A stretch of 64,000 bases of DNA from Schizochytrium sp. TIO01 (lineage: Eukaryota > Sar > Bigyra > Thraustochytrida > Thraustochytriidae): contig SMSO01000025.1 of NCBI GenBank assembly GCA_004764695.1, positions 109,102 through 173,101 on the forward strand. Reading direction: 5' to 3'. Below are positions 20,035 through 31,051 of this stretch, in pieces. The notes beneath the pieces are model-generated. The model had not been told where the DNA came from. It was given only the letters and a program-made list of their open reading frames with translations, and did not search any database. The position numbers were made by a program, and so were the translations under genes. Positions within the stretch are counted from its first letter, which is position 1; each line of letters opens with the position of its first letter.

Positions 20035-21860
20035 TCATTTATCCTGAGCCTGACGCCGGGCTTGCTCCTCTTCTTGCTTCTCGAGAATTTGTCCGATCAT
20101 TCCACCCTTGATTGCTAACATATGAGCTGCATTTCCATATCCACAGCGCCGTGTGAACTCGTCTGGGCTCTCCCTGCACAGAGCAAAGAGAAGTTCACCA
20201 ACGCAGCGTTTCAAACTAGATTCTAGACATGTCAGAAAGGGAATCAAACGACCACCCAATACATCCTTTGGAGTGGTTCCGTGCATTTGACGTTTCTTAA
20301 TGCGAGCCTCGAAATCCTTGTCAGATTCAGCATCGTCTTGCTCCAGTGAAGGAAGCTCCTCTGGGAAGACTCTCGAGCGGGCTGAGGAACAACCCACTGG
20401 GCTCATCTGCACGGTTTGTGTACAAGCAATAATGTATGGCAAGAGCTCTCCTACATGTTGTACAGCCCGAGCTGGGTCTGCTTCATAGTTAGCGATTTCT
20501 TGTGTGCGTACGTCAAGAATATCAAGGAGGCCTTCAAGACCCCCACGATGCACAAATAAATCTGGAAATCCATCAAAAGCGCAAGCAAGCATCGCAATGC
20601 TCGTTGCCTGAAGCCAAAGTTCACTGAGGCTTTTTAACTCTTCGGTCGATGCGTTCTGAGGAGCTGTTACTCGAAGAACCTCTGTTACTGCCAAACCAAA
20701 TCTATCAACAGTACTTACCTCAGTACTATCTAGTGACAGATTATCCATAAAAGCCGCAAGGGTTTTCTCCTCGCTTAACATGTCTTGGCTAGTAGAAAGC
20801 TCCTGTCGTGAAGCTTGTGCTTCGGAAGCTTGATTAGCAAAGACATCAGGTTGGGTGACCATGACTGCATAAATGAGTTTTAGGCAAGATGTAAGCCCTG
20901 CGCGGAGGGCCATACCACGATCACTGGTGTTTTCTGGAAATAGATCAAGTCGATTATCGGTACTGCTTGGATGGTGGTCAGCCAGAATGTCCAATAGATT
21001 TGGGAGCAAGCTACTCACAAATGCAGAACTAACGGGGGCGTCCGTGCTTCGCTCTGTGCTACTTGCGACAAGCATCATTCCAACTGCCCCTGCCAGTCTA
21101 AGCGCCTCAAGGTCGGTCTTCTGTGCTAGAACCTTGGCAAAGACCTTTGCGCCTTGATCTTCGGGTAGATCACAGAATGCTTGTTGAGCAAACCTTTGTT
21201 CATACATCGCATTGTTGAGGCACTTTAATGCATCATGAGCAGATGTTGAGCCGAGGTGCTTCACAGCAAGACGACAAAATCCAGCGAGAACATCACCTTC
21301 GCACAGTACCTTCATGGCTTCCACACGTTCACATAGCGCAAGCTTGCTCACCTGAAGTGCCAGTTGGGCTACATCCTCCGGAAACTCATTCTCCTCTCCA
21401 GCAGCGCGCACAACTTCTGCAGCAGTGGCGTAGGTTAATTCCTGCGCAGCTTCATCTCCAGCAAACCTGAAATATTCAACAGACAAATATCATCAGCCGC
21501 ACGTGAGGTTGGTGAATAATTATGCATGGCATGACATGTCTCAATGGCATTTAAGGAGTTTAAAGTTAGTCATAGTGGTTCTTCTTGAAGTCATACGTTC
21601 ATCTCCTAAAGCGTTGCCGCACAAGTAGCCCAACCTAATTAGAATTGTACAGCCAGCCGGTCATGATGAATCTCGTCACATTTCTCAGGCTTATTGTGCT
21701 TTCCAACAACGCAAATTTTGCCTCTCGCGCGATATCTTACGCTTAGAACCTACACTCTTTGCACAAGTTGCTCTCCCTGAGCCGTTTGTGCGCTCGCTTC
21801 CGCAGTACTTTGCGCACTCTTCAAAAGTTGTCGTGCTTCGTCTGGTGTCGAGCGTGCCAT
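20035..21860 (-). CDS. RIC8: RIC8/synembryn-like G-alpha chaperone and exchange factor (two exons)
   Basis: Cytosolic armadillo-type protein that folds G-alpha subunits and promotes their nucleotide exchange. The long frame at 20035-21486 has no ATG at its head. A 3' splice site (TATTTCAG, AG at 21468-21467) starts exon 2 at 21466. Upstream, ATG at 21860 opens a short exon ending at 21754 before a GTAGGT donor. Exon 1 (107 nt) ends in phase 2 and exon 2 begins with the missing third base, giving Val and a 512-residue protein. The family signature is near the C terminus: the CVGELLFALC helix, then CGYGNAAHMLAIKGG, closely matching the RIC8 pattern GYGNAAGLLAxRG. The N terminus has the expected helical repeats (HDALKCLNNAMY). 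RIC8 implies heterotrimeric G-protein signalling in this cell. Confidence 0.87.
21467..21753 (-). other. Intron of the RIC8-like gene
   Basis: 287 nt; donor GTAGGT, acceptor TTTCAG, phase 2 on both sides. Joining restores the frame and supplies the only ATG. Confidence 0.8.
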
Positions 21861-22336
21861 CTTTAGGGCGATCAACTGTCACTCAGCTTCTGCGCTGTTT
21901 TCCCTCAATCGTCGGTGATAATTTGTCTTAGGGCTGTCCAGCCTGCAAGCCTGACGCGAGCCAGGAACTAGTTGAAGAACGACTGCAAGAACGTTAACTA
22001 TATTCTTCGAAAACCCATTTTTACTATCATCGATGGATCAAGTATCCACTACTATAACATGACCTGAAGAACGGTAACCAAGGTGTGCTAGCCATCCACC
22101 TACCTTTAACAGTAGCCAGCCGCACTTCGAGAAGACCCGCACGTGTGCGTGAAAAAGAACGAATACTACTTTATCCCCTGATCACCTCCCTGCACCCCGC
22201 CCCAGAACGGAACGAAGAAGAACTACCCTCCGTAAGCAGGGCCCAACCCAAGAAAGTGGAACTCCTATGTGTTCTCCAGGGTACTCTTAGTCTGCGTAGT
22301 TCTAGCAACACCAATACCTACCTACTAAGATACCAC

Positions 22337-22440
22337 TATCTCTTTCTCTCTCAATCTGTATCTGTGTCTGTCTGTATCTATCTATGAATCTGTCCATCTA
22401 TGTAGTTAGTTAGTTAGTTATCTCTGTATCTATTACCTAG
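22337..22440. repeat. Imperfect TCTG/TATC/TTAG tetranucleotide tract
   Basis: Runs of TCTC, TCTG and TATC pass into four clean TTAG units (22403-22420). Degenerate simple sequence. Confidence 0.8.
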
Positions 22441-22647
22441 AGTACCTCTAACTAAGAGAAAGAACCGCTCCCTCTCTGCTTCTACCTAAAGCAGCCACTT
22501 ACAAATCAAACCTACAGAAACATACAAATTCGCTGCTCCAGACACTGGACGCCGCCGTGGCGAAGCGAGCAACGCAACGCACATACATCACCTCCACTGC
22601 TCTGCTATGTTCCTGCACCCTGGAGTATACATAGCCAATAACATCGG

Positions 22648-22663
22648 CATCATCATCATCATC

Positions 22664-22698
<35 letters not shown>

Positions 22699-22699
22699 C
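22648..22699. repeat. (CAT)5-(CAA)12 compound microsatellite
   Basis: Five CAT units directly followed by twelve CAA units, the same unit pair and order as at 19698-19737. Confidence 0.95.
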
Positions 22700-23406
22700 G
22701 CATTTAGTCACCTCAGGCTTAATATGACAAAGGTAGCTACGACTGCTACTGCTACCACTGTTACCACTAATGCTAGCACTGCCAATACTACCACCTAAAT
22801 AGAAATAGGTAGTTATTTCTCTCTTTTCACTATTAAGAGGTTTTAGTTTTTTAAAGTTTTATTTCAACATTGTCATTCATTCCATGTACTTAACGCCTAA
22901 CACGCACTAGAGCAGTAGTAGTGCAATAAAGCTTGCGCGAACGAGGCGGCCCATTGTTACCCAGAGATAGCGAAGCCACGGTGCGCAGCGTAGGACAGGA
23001 GGGGTCACATTAGACGTTTCCGGCTATAACCCATACACGTTCAGTATTGAGGAGGGAGGGTTCCTCTGGGAAGTCAGCTAAAACGCGCGCCATGCCCCCG
23101 CTTTTCTCGGCTGCTGAGCGGGCTTTGGCTGTTTGATTATGCTCTTCTCAGTTTCTTCGACAAGTTTTCTCTGCTTTTGATGTTGTTTTCAATCGATCAA
23201 TCAATCGATCGATCTCGTTCGCTCTCGATGGACTGGAGCAAATGACACGCGGCGGTCTCGCTCTCTACGCGTTGGCTGCGGAACCAAATGGCGAGTTCAG
23301 ACAGCGTGTATGCGACGACGATGCCAGAAGCGGGCCGTGCGAGCAGGCCGCGGCGACTGCGAATTCCAAGAACTTGGACTTGCACTGGTTACCTTTGATT
23401 GGTTTT

Positions 23407-23448
23407 ACAAACAAACAAACAAACAAACAAACAAACAAACAAACAAAC
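23407..23448. repeat. (ACAA)n microsatellite
   Basis: About ten uninterrupted ACAA units. Confidence 0.95.
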
Positions 23449-23627
23449 GACTACTTCAATGACAGACAGGATGAATCAATCGACGTCGCTGACGGAGATC
23501 GGTTCCACAGAGCGCTGCGTTGAGTCCACCGCTCTGCAGGGCCTTCTTCGAGGATTCGCAGATTCGACATCGCCGCCGTCAAATCCATCGCTTTCCTCCC
23601 ATGAAACACACGAATCAACGAATTTGG

Positions 23628-23777
23628 TTGAATGATTGAGTGAATAAATGAGTGAATAAATGAGTGAATAAATGAGTGAATGAATGAGTGAATGAATGAA
23701 TAAATGAGTGAATGAATGAATGAATGAATGAATAAATGAGTGAATGAATGAATGAATGAATGAATAAATGAGTGAAT
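23628..23777. repeat. (TGAA/TGAG/TAAA)n composite repeat, 150 bp
   Basis: Tetranucleotide units TGAA, TGAG and TAAA in a higher-order pattern: the block TGAA-TAAA-TGAG recurs at least five times, suggesting expansion of a 12-bp or longer unit. It produces artefactual repeat-protein frames that should not be annotated. Confidence 0.9.
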
Positions 23778-24420
23778 TGGTGGATCAGCAGTGATTTGTT
23801 TGTTGCGGGAACGGAGACTGATGTGGCATCCAGCAAAGGCGATCTTCGTGGATGCCCAGATCAGCCAGTCAGCATACGCCATCCTTGGTCTTGAAGTTGG
23901 AGTGTCGATGGAATGAAGTAAGAGAGAGATCAGGCTAAACTTGCAAATGACAGCCTCCTCGAAAGCTTGGGCGGCGTACTATTTCCTCTCTTTGCTTCCT
24001 CATTTACTCATGTGAATGGATGAGGAAGAACCATTGTTATTTTCAAGATTAAAAACCTTTATTATTATTATTTATTTATGTATTTATTCATTCATCATTC
24101 ATTTATCATTAATAATAATTATTTTATTTTCCTGTTTGATCGATGCCCTTTTCATAAATTAAAAAATCGATTCTCTTAAAAACAAGCTACTACAAGAAGA
24201 AAGAAAGAAACTAGGAGGCGGAGAAAAAGTCCTATCAGCTGCAGTAGCACTGCCTAGAAGGTAGCTAGCGAGCCGCAGCTCATGAATCTCCTCTTCAAAG
24301 GCTTCAAAGATGTCAATAAAACTCCGACTGATTCGAGTTCGAAGTTGTTAATCGTCGTCTTCGGTTCTGCATTTGCATTTTGAAGTGCGTAGTGCGTATT
24401 GCATACATGAATGCATGTTT

Positions 24421-24463
24421 ATATACATATACATATACATATATATATATATATATACACACA
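24421..24463. repeat. (TACA)n-(TA)n-(CA)n microsatellite
   Basis: Alternating purine-pyrimidine tract: TACATA units, then TA units, then a short CA run. Confidence 0.9.
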
Positions 24464-24709
24464 ATAAAGCTGCCACGAAGATATTATGGAGCGAGCGAGC
24501 GGTGGTTCCAGATGGAGATAAATGAGCATCAATCGAAGCACAGCCCTTTCAAGTCAGTAGTAACACCTAGTTCTGTCTAGCTAGAGCTAAGTTATTATTT
24601 GATGTAGTTCTTCGCTTGAAGAGAACGGCGAGAAACCACGGAAAGTAATTCGCTGTTGGTTACTTTAAATTTTACTTTTCTATTTTTGTTATTCTAAACC
24701 TAAAGCTTC

Positions 24710-24804
<95 letters not shown>

Positions 24805-24806
24805 TT
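24710..24806. repeat. (TTTA)n microsatellite, about 97 bp
   Basis: About 24 uninterrupted TTTA units. Confidence 0.97.
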
Positions 24807-25066
24807 GACAATATATTATCTATCTCTTGATAATAACAATACAATAAATAAAAATTCTTTTTATATTAAATTTTTAATAATGGCTTATGCAATTTTGAAA
24901 GGCTTTATTATCACTACGTACCACGCCGCTGGAACGTAATAGCGTATTCCTTATAAACGCACTATGGTAATAGTAAAAAACAAATGAAAAGAACCTGAGT
25001 AGTCTTAAGACTTTGTTTATAAACAAAATAGTTCATGTTCGTAGTACTATCGTAGATAGGTACTAA

Positions 25067-25980
25067 CTACTCACTGCCTGACGAAATATAAGTAAGTAAG
25101 CGAGTCTGCAAATGCGATGCATGCATGCATGCACAGAAACCTTCACGGTTACGCTTGGCAGACACATCCACCTCAGGATAATGCGAGGCTTGCACAGCTA
25201 GCTGCAGGCGCTCACCTACGTCTTGGGTGTGCAAGTCTCCGTCGCTGCCCATGGCGACTCCTACGAGCACTGGGAAGACCATCTTGGCGCACCGTCGCTA
25301 CGTACGTAGTCCTATCGTTTTTTAATGGAATAGAATCAGTGAGAAATGAATGATACAACAACAGAATCAACTCAACACAAGAATCGTCGGCAGCCTGAGA
25401 ACCACGATCGACAATCCTCGTGGGTGAAAGCAACGCAAGAGGTTAGTTAAGTAGGCACTGCGGACTCGGCCTGGAGAAGAGCCGTGCAAGAGGCTAAACT
25501 GCCAGCCGACCTGCGAAGCTTGTCGAGCCAGAGATGATGAGTGAAGTGCCGCAGGAAACCTTCGTGGCTGCCTACGTTTCCCGGGCGCTGCACCTGCCGC
25601 TGGTCTCGGCACCGATTCTCATGACAACTCGCAGTCGCGGGAACTCGCAGTCGTGAGGACACGTTCACGGGGAAGAATGTGAAGCAGTCGTGGACTTGAA
25701 GCACAATCATTTGGACAACCTCGTGCTCGTTCTGGCATTTATTCATTTACTCTTGGTGACTCCAAGATGATGTCGTTGGCGTAGTAGAACAAACACCTCA
25801 TTGCAATGGAAGAACTCATTATAAAGAAGAAGAGCTGCACAATAGCATCGAAACCAGCGAGACGTACGGAACGGGCATGGGAATGAGTCTCGAAGACGTT
25901 TCAGGCTCAGCTAGTGAACTACTCTTTAAGCACTGTATCTGTGAACGAGAATTTAGCCGAAGCAGATGAAGCGCCATTTC
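25067..25980 (-). other. Possible decayed or unresolved coding island
   Basis: On the minus strand several short frames look protein-like in a GC-richer patch: one from an ATG at 25746 to 25447 (starts NKCQNEHEVV, contains QVHDCFTFFPVN); one just upstream, ending near 25742, with a hydrophobic run (VQLFFFIMSSSIAM); and one at 25282-25067 with a GTAGGTGAG donor-like site. Skipping one base near 25745 joins the first two. I recognise no family, and short frames can arise by chance, so this is a lead only. Confidence 0.22.
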
Positions 25981-26655
25981 TATTGTAAAAGTAGGCCTTC
26001 AATTCGTCACTTTTATTTATTTTATTTTATTTGTACATAATGAGAAACTGTAGCTAGCATGAATAATAGCAAAAATGGTATTCAATTTGGCTTATAAACA
26101 AATCATTTTATTCATTGATTTTTTAATTTGTTGATTTACTTATTGTAAAGCCACAACTACTTCGTAAACAGGCTGACTGATTTTAAAAAAAAAGCGAAAG
26201 AGAGCTCACCTACGATCGTAGGTAGAGCGCCATATTGTAGATTACAGCAGTACTTAGCTAGTTAATCAGTTACCTTCTCAGAGTAGAATGGAGTGCAGAA
26301 GCTCTAAATAAGCTGCTTCATTGCAGAAACTATTCCCATTCCCCAAAGAAATAGTACCTCGTTATAACATTTATGATCATAAAAAGCCATCATCCATACC
26401 TAGCTACTATCACATTCTTAGAGTTACAAGTAGGCAGCTGTAGTAAGTGCCATGTTCTTCTTTAACAGAATAACATGTTTTATAATGTGTGTCAGCGACA
26501 GTCACTCATTCGCCTGAAGGATGAAGCAGAATCGAGTCCTGCTTGAAAGAGATGATGATAGGATTACTATGGCGCTTCGCTTCTTCTGTGCGCCTGCAGT
26601 TGTTGAGATTTGCAGCAGTAGCGGTCAGTCGTCTTAGCTTACTTCGAGAGCACCA

Positions 26656-26810
<155 letters not shown>

Positions 26811-27965
26811 ATTTGGGAAACTACAACCGATTGGCTAATTGATTGTGTGATCGATCGAAAACAATTTGACAACGATATCGCACTACCTACGCAAGATCGA
26901 AGGCAATGCTGACTTCTCTTCTGCCAACGAGCAGGTTGTGCTTATTGCTTATTGCACGACGTCTTCAGCTGCAGCTGCTGCTCATCGTTCGCAGCTCCAT
27001 CATTGCTTGCATAGAAGTACAATCAATACTTAGAAAGAAAGTCTATTTATGCTATTATTGCTATTATTGCTACTGCAATGTTGATATTTTCTGAAGGAAA
27101 AGAATGATTATCCAGCAACATCTTGTCGCTCAAAGTAGCCCAAAACTCATCATCTGTGGCCTCCATTGTCTCCTGCAGTGATATTCCCCGCGTTATTGCC
27201 ATTGAGGATGACCTGCTTGCTGCCCTCCTGTATAAACCCGTATTGGCTCTTCAAGAGCACCCTCTGGCTGAAGGACCGGGAAAAATAAATGTAGAAATAC
27301 CTGAGTCATAAACAATTTTCTTTTTTGTTAAAAATAAATAAATGAAAACTATAATTATAAAAATCCTCACAGAAGGGAGTGGGCCACTCCTATAAATTAG
27401 GCTAGAGTATGCTAGTGCTAGCAGCCGTCTAAAACCCCATCCATCGTAGCTCCATTCCCCTCTCGTATGTCATTCGCCTGCCGTGACGATCTCTTGATTA
27501 TGTTCGCATTAGATTTGTGTGGATCTGAGAATATATGCATCCTCCCACGCAGTCAATCGCCGGTTTTAATGGCTCGGTTGTCGGCGAGTGGAGCGGGCTC
27601 AGGCCATCTGGTGATTTGATACTGTTGTGTTTACTACAATGTTAAATGTTTTGTTCAATGAATGAATTAGTTTTGTTTGTTTTTCTCTCGAACATTAAAA
27701 AGAGATTCCGCCTCTGAGAGATTCGTATAAAATTGATCCGAGGCAGTGAAAAGGTCAAAGTTTGGAGGTCATGATCTTGCAAAGTTGAGCCTGAGACCAG
27801 AAGCCGAGACCAGAATGAGAGCAGTCAACTCTAACAGTGCACTCCGAAGCCCTGCCTCCAGAATGGCACAAAGCCTGTGCTACTTGCTTACTTACGATTA
27901 ATTATTGGCTGCTTCTTTCCTCGTGTTTCAAAGTTTGAAGAATGGTAATAAAATGAAATGAAAAT

Positions 27966-27967
27966 AA

Positions 27968-28027
<60 letters not shown>

Positions 28028-28029
28028 AA
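27966..28029. repeat. (AAAG)n microsatellite
   Basis: About 15 perfect AAAG units about 200 bases before the start of the lipoyl-domain gene; a purine/pyrimidine strand-asymmetric tract in its promoter region. Confidence 0.95.
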
Positions 28030-28228
28030 TCTTTTCTTTTTTTTTAAATCTTTTGCTAAGTCTCCTTTGTCCTCTGTTTCTCTGTCTCCAACATTCGACG
28101 AATTGCTCGCTGCTCCATAGCGCCTGCAGCGCGCCAGCACCGCCAGCCTCGCCCTCAATCACTCTCCAGCCTCTCTCCTATCTGCTCAGCCAGCCCCCCA
28201 CGCTCACTTACCTTCACACGCACAAACT

Positions 28229-29359
28229 ATGCTCTCTCGCACGGCCATCCGCGCGGCCGTCTCCGCAAGGAGCGCCCTGCCGCACCTCCATGGCGCCTCT
28301 GCTGGTGTCTCCGCCTTCGCTCCGGGTCTGTCGAAGGCTTCCCTCATGGTTTCTGGTGTCTCATCGCGCAACTTCCGTGTTTCGTGTGCTCTTTTTGAGA
28401 AGATCACGGTACCCGTGCCCGCCATGGGTGAAGCCGTGACATCCGGCGATCTCGTGGAATGGCTCAAGCAGCCTGGTGACCGCGTGGAGATGGATGAGGT
28501 CATCTGCGTCATCGAGACCGACAAGGTCGCCGTGGATATTCGCTCTCCTGCCGCCGGAACCCTCGTCGCCCAGCTTGCCAAGATCGAGGAAACCGTCAAC
28601 ACGAACCAGCCCATCGCCGAGATCGACGCCTCTGACGATGCCGCTTCTTCTCCCAAGCCTAAGGAGGCCACCCAACCCGCCCCGGAGAAGACATCCGAAG
28701 CTGCTGCTGAACCCGCAGCAACGGGTGAGGTGACAACCATCCCGGTGCCTGCAATGGGCGAGGCCGTGACCCAGGGAGACCTCGTGGAGTGGCTCAAGCA
28801 GCCTGGTGACGCCGTTGCTGTAGACGAGGTCATCTGTGTGATTGAGACTGACAAGGTTGCCGTTGATATCCGCTCGCCGGTCGCAGGAACCCTAACCAAG
28901 CAGCTTGCTAGTGTGGAGGAAACCGTACACACTAACCAGCCTATTGCTGAGATCCAGCAGGGCGCAGCACCTGCCAAGACCTCCGCTGGAGAGCCCTCCA
29001 AGGAGGCCCCGCAGAGCGAGGCCGCACCTGCTCAGGATTCTGGCGCCAAGGCTCACTCAGACCTTCACCTCGCACCGCTCAAGCCGCCCATGATCCACTT
29101 TAGATACGGAAAGCGCGATGTCATTGACCGTGAGATGGGTCTCTACGAGACCAAGGAGGCTGCCCCTGCCCAGACTTCCAGTTCTGCACCTGCGCCCCCC
29201 GCCGCACCCAAGGTATCGCACACTGAGGTCAAGGCCGCCCCGGGATTGCCAAAGACCATCGTGGAGTACGTCGACCTGCCGGCCAGCTATGGACGCTTGC
29301 CGCCGCTCTCTGACGAGGAGGCGCTTCGTATCCAGCTTGGAGGCGCAGAACCTTACTAG
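28229..29359 (+). CDS. Mitochondrial tandem-lipoyl protein with KGD4/MRPS36-like tail
   Basis: 376 residues, ATG at 28229. Residues 1-52 look like a mitochondrial targeting peptide (Arg/Ser/Ala-rich, no acids). Two lipoyl domains follow (about 58-133 and 168-243), nearly identical, exactly 110 residues apart, each with VICVIETDKVAVDI; Lys99 and Lys209 are the predicted lipoylation sites. The VPAMGEAV start is typical of the 2-oxoglutarate dehydrogenase E2 (DLST) type. No E2 acyltransferase domain and no classical E3-binding domain are present. Instead the C-terminal part carries PPMIHFRYGKR (about 287-296) and, at the very end, DLPASYGRLPPLSDEEA with LGGAEPY. These correspond to the two anchor motifs of KGD4/MRPS36 (P-[ML]-I-x-F near the N terminus; LPxxYR..P.s..E...I..GG at the C terminus), the adaptor that ties E3 to the OGDH E1/E2 core. 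Inference: an E3-recruiting, lipoyl-bearing adaptor of OGDH. Codons are strongly G/C-ending, suggesting high expression. Confidence 0.85.
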   Translation: MLSRTAIRAAVSARSALPHLHGASAGVSAFAPGLSKASLMVSGVSSRNFRVSCALFEKITVPVPAMGEAVTSGDLVEWLKQPGDRVEMDEVICVIETDKVAVDIRSPAAGTLVAQLAKIEETVNTNQPIAEIDASDDAASSPKPKEATQPAPEKTSEAAAEPAATGEVTTIPVPAMGEAVTQGDLVEWLKQPGDAVAVDEVICVIETDKVAVDIRSPVAGTLTKQLASVEETVHTNQPIAEIQQGAAPAKTSAGEPSKEAPQSEAAPAQDSGAKAHSDLHLAPLKPPMIHFRYGKRDVIDREMGLYETKEAAPAQTSSSAPAPPAAPKVSHTEVKAAPGLPKTIVEYVDLPASYGRLPPLSDEEALRIQLGGAEPY

Positions 29360-30498
29360 ACTGATTAAAGAGCTCCGCAACAGCAAATATGAACTACAGA
29401 AACGAGATCGAACTGATGTCCTACCTTTACATACGTGCGATCGCGCACTCTTTAGCACGCCCGAGTACCATCTTGGATTAATTTTTGAATTGATCCATGC
29501 TTGGTTGGCGGTGTGAATCATGTGCGGGTGAGCTATCTCGATGCAAAAACGTGGGGGTCTGTGGAGTCTCATCAAAGAAACAGCTGAAATTTTGCTTCAG
29601 ATTGTATATCAGCAGCACCCAGCACCAGCCGAACGCGCCCGATTTGCCTTCACCGCACCTTGTGCTACCTTTTTAGGCTGACTGATTCATACACTACTGA
29701 TTGTCCGTCATCGACGTCCGTACTGCGTGCCTTCAACCTCCACCTTACCTGTTTAGCATCATCTGCATGTGGCTTATTTTTCTTCTTCTTACGGCATGAG
29801 CAATCCCTCTTCTTTCTCTCTCTCTCAACCTCTGTGTCTTAGAAGTTGCTGCTCTTACCCTGGCGCAACAGTTCAAATGAAAATTTGTCGTCTTTACACA
29901 ACAAGTCAATCAGCATCATGCATGTGCCTTTTTACACACGATCCCAAACATGGTAACCTCCCCTTTCAAAAAAGAAAACACAATAAAAATAACACAGCAA
30001 AAATACAAGGATTCAAGGCATGCGTGAGTTTTCTCTAGCATCTGCCTATCCCTACACTCACTCCTCATTTAACCATTCACATTACATAATACTCCCGCTA
30101 GTTTACTTCGGCTTTTCACTTTGTCTTTAATATATGCATCTTTTTGCTTCCTGAGAGATACTCATGGATTCTTTACAGAATCCCTTCTCATCTATTACCT
30201 ATGGTAGATAGTAGTCCCAAGAGAGGGTTTTACGTGGTCGCACTCCTGACCTGCAATGAGGGTGCAAACTCCTCGTTTATTGGTTAAAGGGACAGAATTG
30301 ACTTCCACGGTTCCGTATGCCTTTAATCATGGTACGCTGACCTTCGAGGTATAGGCTGATTTTTTGTTTTCTCTTAAATATGAATCGAAGAGGTGTGTTA
30401 AAAAAGGATGAATAATTCTACATTCGAAAAAAAAAATAATAAATCCAGCTTTTCAGTTTAGCATAATGTATTCAAGGGATATATATGTGTGCCATAGC
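29360..30498. other. Spacer between convergent genes
   Basis: 3' flank of the lipoyl gene (coding-like composition fades by about 29600), then AT-rich DNA to the cystatin stop. No gene or tRNA recognised. Confidence 0.5.
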
Positions 30499-30870
30499 TT
30501 ACTCGTCGTGCTTCTCAATGCCCATAAGGGTGGGTGCCGCGCGAGCGCTCTCAAGGGGCTCAAAAATTGTAACGGCGTACTTGTTACCTGTCTCCTTTAG
30601 CTGGAGGATAATCTTGTGGTTAGTGCCTGCCACAACCTGGCGCTGGACGCCAAGGATCTTCACGTCAGCAACGTCCTTGATCTCAACCTTCTCACCAGCC
30701 TCCTTGGCCTTTTGGTTGAGCATCGGGATGAAGGTATCAAGAAGCTGATGGGTGGTCTCATCAGGCTCCTGAACAGTGCCAAAGCTGCCAACCAACTTCT
30801 GGTTGTGCGGCACCTCGTTACGGCGGTGCTCAACGTGCTCCTCACGGCGTTGCTGCTCGACGTCCGTCAT
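30499..30870 (-). CDS. Stefin-type cystatin (cysteine protease inhibitor)
   Basis: Inhibits papain-family cysteine proteases by inserting three elements into the active-site cleft. 123 residues, ATG at 30870. No signal peptide and no Cys, so a cytosolic type-1 (stefin) form. Visible elements: the N-terminal Gly (LVGSFG, about residue 28), the first hairpin QVVAG (about residue 79, RQVVAGTNHKI) and the strand YAVTIFEPL. Spacing and length fit, with about 20 extra polar residues at the N terminus. It presumably guards against the cell's own lysosomal proteases. Confidence 0.88.
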   Translation of the reverse strand: MTDVEQQRREEHVEHRRNEVPHNQKLVGSFGTVQEPDETTHQLLDTFIPMLNQKAKEAGEKVEIKDVADVKILGVQRQVVAGTNHKIILQLKETGNKYAVTIFEPLESARAAPTLMGIEKHDE

Positions 30871-31051
30871 TTTACGTTAGGTATATGGTGCGGTTGACTT
30901 TGTAGGTCTTGACTAGAGTTCGAGTTTTGGTTTTTGGTTTTTGGTGTTGTGGATTTGCTGGATCAAGTTTGCCAAGCTTGCGGTGAGCTGAGTCGCTAGC
31001 TATTGTAGTACATAAGTCAATAGTAATTAGAATTGAAGAATATCTGGACCC

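Noticed and set aside
23451-23882. Minus-strand protein of His/Ser/Phe/Ile repeats
   Set aside because: It is only the translation of the TGAA/TGAG tetranucleotide repeat. The same holds for the Ile-Asn-Gln-Ser repeat frame at 26639-26872 and the Phe/Leu/Ser frames at 27902-28162.
28204-29001. 265-residue minus-strand frame over the lipoyl gene
   Set aside because: Internally repetitive only because the sense strand has two lipoyl domains; Ser/Ala/Thr antisense composition.
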